This document shows positions 60,561-64,000 of a stretch of 64,000 bases of DNA, one piece after another. The stretch covers positions 16,986-80,985 of the forward strand of contig DAHVOJ010000002.1 in the NCBI GenBank assembly GCA_027318865.1. The letters run 5' to 3'. This DNA comes from a bacterium. Lineage in GTDB: Bacteria > SZUA-79 > Acidulodesulfobacterales > Acidulodesulfobacteraceae. The notes under the pieces are model-generated. The model had not been told where the DNA came from. It did no database searches and saw only the letters and a program-made list of their open reading frames with translations. The position numbers were made by a program, and so were the translations under genes. The number at the start of each line of letters is the position of its first letter. Within the stretch, counting starts at the first letter, position 1.

Positions 60561-61808
60561 TTACCAGCCTATAGAAAATATATGAAACAGAAGCAGTAAA
60601 GATGCGATAAAAAGAAATATGGCGGCAATCTGTATTAAATAAAATATCCACAGAATCGAACCCGATAGAAATAGTCCGAATACTGCATATTCGAAATATT
60701 TAGTTTTTAAATCCGAAGACAGTTTTCCATAAGCGCCTTTCTTGGCTTTTTCAAATACTTTAAGGCTTATTAGAAATGGATATATTTTATGCAGGAAACC
60801 GATTATTACCATTCCCGCAAAACCGAACAGCCCCAAAAATCCGAATACGTAATATACGCCGTTTATACCGCCGAACATATTTAATTTTTCCTGCGGAATA
60901 GTAATTATAAACAGACCGATAAGCACAGTCATTACTAAAAATATAATGCCCGCAAATAGATAAAAAGTGGTAATATCAAACTTTTTCTTAAGCCTTTTCA
61001 GCATAAGACCAAAAAATATATAACAGTATAAAAGGATGCCTAATCCCAACAACCACCCGCCGGCGCCGTTAAGATAAATATAGGCGTCCGACCCGTTTCC
61101 AAAGAACGAAGATGCAAGCATTGCGATAATTCCTGCGTTAATAACGGTTAAATCGGTTTTCCAGTATAGGCCGTCCGGGGTCTTGGTCATATAAAACATG
61201 GGGAGCAGCCTGTATGAAACAGCTATAAAAAGCATGGCGGCAAAACCTATAAACATAACATAAATATGGTCCTGCAATATATCGTAAATATTGAGCCCTA
61301 TTTTAAAATAAAACGACAAAGCCAAATATAGTCCTATCGACAACCCTATGAAAAGATACGAATATGCGAAAGCGATTCCTGCGGCGGAATAATCCCACTT
61401 TTTTACCTTTTTCAAACTTAAAAGCATGTTTAGGTTATAAGTTAAAACCGAAACAAAAAGCAGAATACCGCCGGAGGCAATCATTAAATTTATAAGATAA
61501 TGCATTCCGACGACAAATATCAATAAAGATATTGAATATGCGTAATAAACCGGAAAGAAAAGCTTTTCGTAAGCGATTTTAACGCCAAGCGCCACGGGCA
61601 AAAGCATGTATGACGCCCCCATAATTATCATCAGCAAAAATCCAAGCGTAAACACGTGCGTTAAAGCGATTATTTTATAATTCATAAAAAAATATTCGTT
61701 AAAACTTTTAGAATCAAAAAACATTAATATAAAAAAAACCGGCAAAAAAATAAGTGCGGTTTTTATATGTTTCAAAGATATTTCGATTGAACTGTCTGTT
61801 GCGTTCAT
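60561..61808 (-). CDS. Heme-copper-oxidase subunit I-like / NnrS-like membrane protein
   Basis: A 415-residue protein with about 12 hydrophobic helices. His residues near helix ends (IIALTHVFTLGFLLM, VVGMHYLINL, ILQDHIYVMFIGFAA, GFLHKIYPFLI) resemble the heme ligand pattern of short COX1-like proteins that lack the full catalytic set and often sit with hemerythrin/DUF2249/DUF59 genes. Probable role is NO or oxygen handling in the membrane; unproven. It faces the DUF2249 gene tail-to-tail. Confidence 0.75.
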   Translation of the reverse strand: MNATDSSIEISLKHIKTALIFLPVFFILMFFDSKSFNEYFFMNYKIIALTHVFTLGFLLMIIMGASYMLLPVALGVKIAYEKLFFPVYYAYSISLLIFVVGMHYLINLMIASGGILLFVSVLTYNLNMLLSLKKVKKWDYSAAGIAFAYSYLFIGLSIGLYLALSFYFKIGLNIYDILQDHIYVMFIGFAAMLFIAVSYRLLPMFYMTKTPDGLYWKTDLTVINAGIIAMLASSFFGNGSDAYIYLNGAGGWLLGLGILLYCYIFFGLMLKRLKKKFDITTFYLFAGIIFLVMTVLIGLFIITIPQEKLNMFGGINGVYYVFGFLGLFGFAGMVIIGFLHKIYPFLISLKVFEKAKKGAYGKLSSDLKTKYFEYAVFGLFLSGSILWIFYLIQIAAIFLFIASLLLLFHIFSIGW

Positions 61809-61857
61809 ATGCTAACCGTCCTTTTTGTTTTTATACTTTCATTCCCGCATATCTTTT

Positions 61858-61937
61858 GCACGCGTTTATCAAAGCATTTCGTTTAGCATAAAGCCTTTGG
61901 CTTTATAAGCGCTAAACTCCATATCTTTGATGCGTGC
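61858..61937. repeat. Large imperfect stem-loop upstream of the oxidase-like gene
   Basis: An 80-base palindrome: GCACGC...TCAAAG pairs with CTTTGATGCGTGC, GTTTAG pairs with CTAAAC, and ATAAAGCC-TTT-GGCTTTAT forms the tip. It sits between the DUF59 gene and the start of the oxidase-like gene on the minus strand. It could be a leader structure, processing site or member of a dispersed repeat family. Confidence 0.65.
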
Positions 61938-61978
61938 TGGGGATGGCATAGCGTTAATCCGGCCTTTATAAAATTAAC

Positions 61979-62287
61979 TTAATAGGTTTTAAGTCTTTTT
62001 AGGGCTTCGGATTTTATCATCGAGGGGTTCCATTCCGGCTCCCAGACGAAATTTACCGTCACGCCGTTAATGCCCGGAATGCTTTTTAAAGCTTCCTCGA
62101 CCTCGTATTTTATGACATTGCTTATCGGACAACCCTTTGCGGTTAGCGTCATATCGAGAACTACACCGCCGTTTTCGTTTAAATTTATTTTATATACCAG
62201 CCCCAAATCTACGATATTTACTTCAAGTTCGGGGTCTATAATATTTCGTAATTTTTCTATAACGTCGTTTTCGTTAAATTTTGCCAT
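61979..62287 (-). CDS. Metal-sulfur cluster assembly factor (DUF59/MIP18 family)
   Basis: A 102-residue SufT/PaaD-like protein. IDPELEVNIVDLGLVYKI and MTLTAKGCPISNVIKYEVEEAL contain the conserved DPE and the single Cys of the family. Such proteins help Fe-S maturation. The C terminus VNFVWEPEWNPSMIKSEALK is typical. An AGGAG site precedes the ATG. Likely first gene of a unit with the oxidase-like gene. Confidence 0.93.
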   Translation of the reverse strand: MAKFNENDVIEKLRNIIDPELEVNIVDLGLVYKINLNENGGVVLDMTLTAKGCPISNVIKYEVEEALKSIPGINGVTVNFVWEPEWNPSMIKSEALKRLKTY

Positions 62288-62434
62288 GATAAACTCCTAA
62301 TATTAAATTTAATAAATCTTCCCTTTTGTTTCCTTTTAATATAAAGTTTATCAAATTTAAAATTAAATTAAATTGATTTAAATCACAATTTCCGTTTTAT
62401 TCATCGATTCAATTAATTTATCATATCTATTTAT

Positions 62435-63127
62435 CTATAGCATTTTTCTGGATTTTTGCAGAAGTTCCGCCACTTCATGGTCGGTAGTCTGGCTAAAATC
62501 TTCGTAAAACTCCCCTACCGCATAAAACTCTTCCGGAGCGCTTAAAACAACAACTTTATCTACCGTATTTTTTAATTCTTTCAAAGTATCTGCCGCAATA
62601 ACCGGAACGGCAACGATTATCTTAGACGGCTTTTCTTCTTTCACGGCTTCTATAACTACCATAACCGATGCGCCTGTGGCAATTCCGTCATCCACTATTA
62701 TGGCAGTCTTACCGAAGGCGCCTATCTTTTCTCCTTCACGCCTGTATATTTTTTCTCTTTCCCTTATCTCTTTAAGTTTGACCCGCTCTATCCGTTCTAA
62801 ATACCCTGCCGGCATATTAATGCGGGATATAAGGGATTCATTAAGATAAATCTTGGGCGATTTCCCGTCGACTATCGCCCCTATGGCTAACTCTTCCTGA
62901 TTCGGAGCGCCTATCTTTCTTACCAGCGCCACGTCTAACGGCGATTTTAAAGCCGCCGCAATTTCATAAGCAACGGGGATCCCGCCTCTCAATAAACCTA
63001 TTACTACGGTATTTTCGCCGCCAAACCCGCCCGCGGACAACTTTTCTCCCAACATCTTTCCCGCTTCCCGCCTGTTTTTAAATATCATATAATTTGTTCG
63101 GATGATGCTTTTATCCGCCTCCGGCAT
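62435..63127 (-). CDS. Phosphoribosyltransferase-domain protein
   Basis: A 230-residue type I phosphoribosyltransferase domain. The PRPP motif is IIVDDGIATGASVMVVIEAV (about residue 120), with GLLRGGIPVAYEIAAALK and DVALVRKIGAPNQEELAIGAI upstream. This subgroup is annotated only generally; some fused forms carry a hydrolase. Substrate unknown. The first ATG has no clear ribosome site, and an internal ATG (63088) is possible. Confidence 0.9.
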   Translation of the reverse strand: MPEADKSIIRTNYMIFKNRREAGKMLGEKLSAGGFGGENTVVIGLLRGGIPVAYEIAAALKSPLDVALVRKIGAPNQEELAIGAIVDGKSPKIYLNESLISRINMPAGYLERIERVKLKEIREREKIYRREGEKIGAFGKTAIIVDDGIATGASVMVVIEAVKEEKPSKIIVAVPVIAADTLKELKNTVDKVVVLSAPEEFYAVGEFYEDFSQTTDHEVAELLQKSRKML

Positions 63128-63252
63128 CAGGTTAAATTAAGACAAAAGACAAACGGCGCCGTTATCCTCTGCTACAATACCTTACTCTACATATAATATA
63201 TATATAAGTATATCATTAATAAAAAATATTGACTATAAAACCTCAAAAAAAA

Positions 63253-63282
63253 TTGACTATAAAAATAAAAATAGTATATAAT
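63253..63282 (+). promoter_or_regulatory. Promoter of tRNA-Lys
   Basis: TTGACT (63253-63258) and TATAAT (63277-63282) are separated by 18 bases, about 50 bases before the tRNA. The 12-mer TTGACTATAAAA at the -35 also occurs 24 bases upstream (63229-63240), giving a duplicated -35 block. Confidence 0.7.
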
Positions 63283-63329
63283 TGATAGGCATAAATAATT
63301 TTCCCCTGCATTTTTAACGAAATTCATCC

Positions 63330-63405
63330 GGGCTGTTAGCTCAATTGGTAGAGCAACTGACTCTTAATCAGTAGGTCGCCGGTTCGATCCCGGCACAGCC
63401 CACCA
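63330..63405 (+). tRNA. tRNA-Lys (anticodon CTT)
   Basis: The 76-nt sequence folds as a cloverleaf: acceptor GGGCTGT/ACAGCCC, D arm AGCTCAATTGGTAGAGC, anticodon stem-loop CTGACTCTTAATCAG with CTT, T arm GCCGGTTCGATCCCGGC, and a genomically encoded CCA end. A tyrosine integrase gene follows 167 bases downstream, so the 3' half is the likely attachment site. Confidence 0.97.
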
Positions 63406-63572
63406 TCTAAAACCGCATATATAGTAAAGGTTTCCGGTTTTTCAACCCTTCGTCGATTTTAATTAAACATTATCATTTTTGACCCATTTTTGCCTTTTTT
63501 ATGGCGAGATTTTCACATAGGTGTATAATATCCTAAAGCGCTTAAAACGCTTGTAAAATAAGGAGGTATTCC

Positions 63573-64000
63573 ATGTCTATCGTGAAAAACGGCAAATATT
63601 ACTTCTATGACTTCGTCCATGAAGGAAAAAGATATAGAAAAAGTTGCCGAACTGCCGATAAAAAACTTGCCGAACAGGTGGAAATATCCGTTAAAAATGA
63701 CATAATCAAACAAGAACATAACCTGCCGTCGGCAAGAAATAAAAACTTGCTTTTTCAGGCGGCATGGGAAAGTTACCTGAAAAATAGCGGCAATACCGAA
63801 AAAACCATAAAAAGCAAAATCGACTCCAGTAAGCATATCCTGCCCGTTTTTAAAAATAAGAACCTAGGCAGGATTTCCTCCGCCGATATTAAAAACTATC
63901 AGCTTGAAAGAAAATTGGAAGTTAGAAACAAGCCAAAAAACACGGACAAAAGAGAGGGCGAAATAAATTACCGTTCGGTCAATATAGAACTTGCAACTCT
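63573..64000 (+). CDS. Tyrosine-recombinase integrase, N-terminal part (cut by window edge)
   Basis: Absent from the ORF track because the frame is open to the end of the window. It starts at ATG 63573 with a strong AAGGAGG site. The translation MSIVKNGKYYFYDFVHEGKRY is an arm-type DNA-binding domain. It leads to the SAM-like core-binding domain, which contains QAAWESYLKNSGNTEKTIKSK, LGRISSADIKNYQLER and SVNIELATL. The catalytic R-H-R-Y domain lies outside. Position right after a tRNA marks it as the integrase of an integrative element reading into the element. Confidence 0.9.
   Translation, partial: MSIVKNGKYYFYDFVHEGKRYRKSCRTADKKLAEQVEISVKNDIIKQEHNLPSARNKNLLFQAAWESYLKNSGNTEKTIKSKIDSSKHILPVFKNKNLGRISSADIKNYQLERKLEVRNKPKNTDKREGEINYRSVNIELAT

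Overview
The window is chromosomal DNA from an AT-rich Gram-negative bacterium. A Tol envelope system, an O-antigen-type ligase with an undecaprenyl-phosphate sugar transferase, and CdsA/UppS/Dxr all point to a diderm. Several traits suggest a deltaproteobacterium-like, anaerobic or microaerobic lineage: a B12-dependent class II ribonucleotide reductase, an Aquifex-type aconitase, a PEP synthase/PPDK regulator, a GNAT-type N-acetylglutamate synthase candidate, GH57 glycogen enzymes with DUF4912, and a hemerythrin/DUF2249 module. The acid-mine-drainage deltaproteobacterial groups would fit, but that placement is an inference.

Layout. About 54 kb (1-53,849) is read on the minus strand, so operon order runs from high to low coordinates. 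From right to left: tolQ-tolR-tolA/tonB-tolB-ybgF (no pal), tsaD, rsmA, decayed toxin-antitoxin remnants (PIN fragment and truncated nucleotidyltransferase), glpK, a TPR protein, a nucleotidyltransferase, panD-amidohydrolase-panC, then a carbohydrate block (DUF4912, GH57 branching enzyme, GH57 amylase-like, GH57 glucanotransferase, glgA) and an O-antigen-ligase/WbaP-like pair. Next come aconitase, nadK, recN, a GNAT acetyltransferase, a MITE-like repeat, rhodanese, ppsR, pmbA, secA, argJ and a polysaccharide deacetylase. The translation/lipid operon rpsB-tsf-pyrH-frr-uppS-cdsA-dxr follows, then a gamma-carbonic-anhydrase-like protein, ppx/gppA, guaB-guaA-dnaE-accA, and a GAF/HD-GYP sensor cut by the left edge.

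The right-hand 10 kb is different. On the plus strand is nrdJ, preceded by two NrdR-box-like palindromes 31 bp apart and interrupted by a 416-residue intein. The intein sits immediately before the catalytic radical cysteine and ends in Asp rather than Asn. Then come a secreted protein of unknown function and a hemerythrin-DUF2249 pair behind a CRP/FNR-type palindrome. These face a heme-copper-oxidase-subunit-I-like membrane protein and a DUF59 Fe-S assembly factor on the minus strand, which looks like a nitrosative-stress module. The window ends with a phosphoribosyltransferase, a tRNA-Lys(CTT), and the N-terminal part of a tyrosine integrase directly behind the tRNA. This is the left border of an integrative element that continues outside the window.

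No rRNA, CRISPR array or complete insertion sequence was seen. No gene-free stretch exceeds about 300 bases. The longest, between the rhodanese and GNAT genes, holds the MITE-like repeat.
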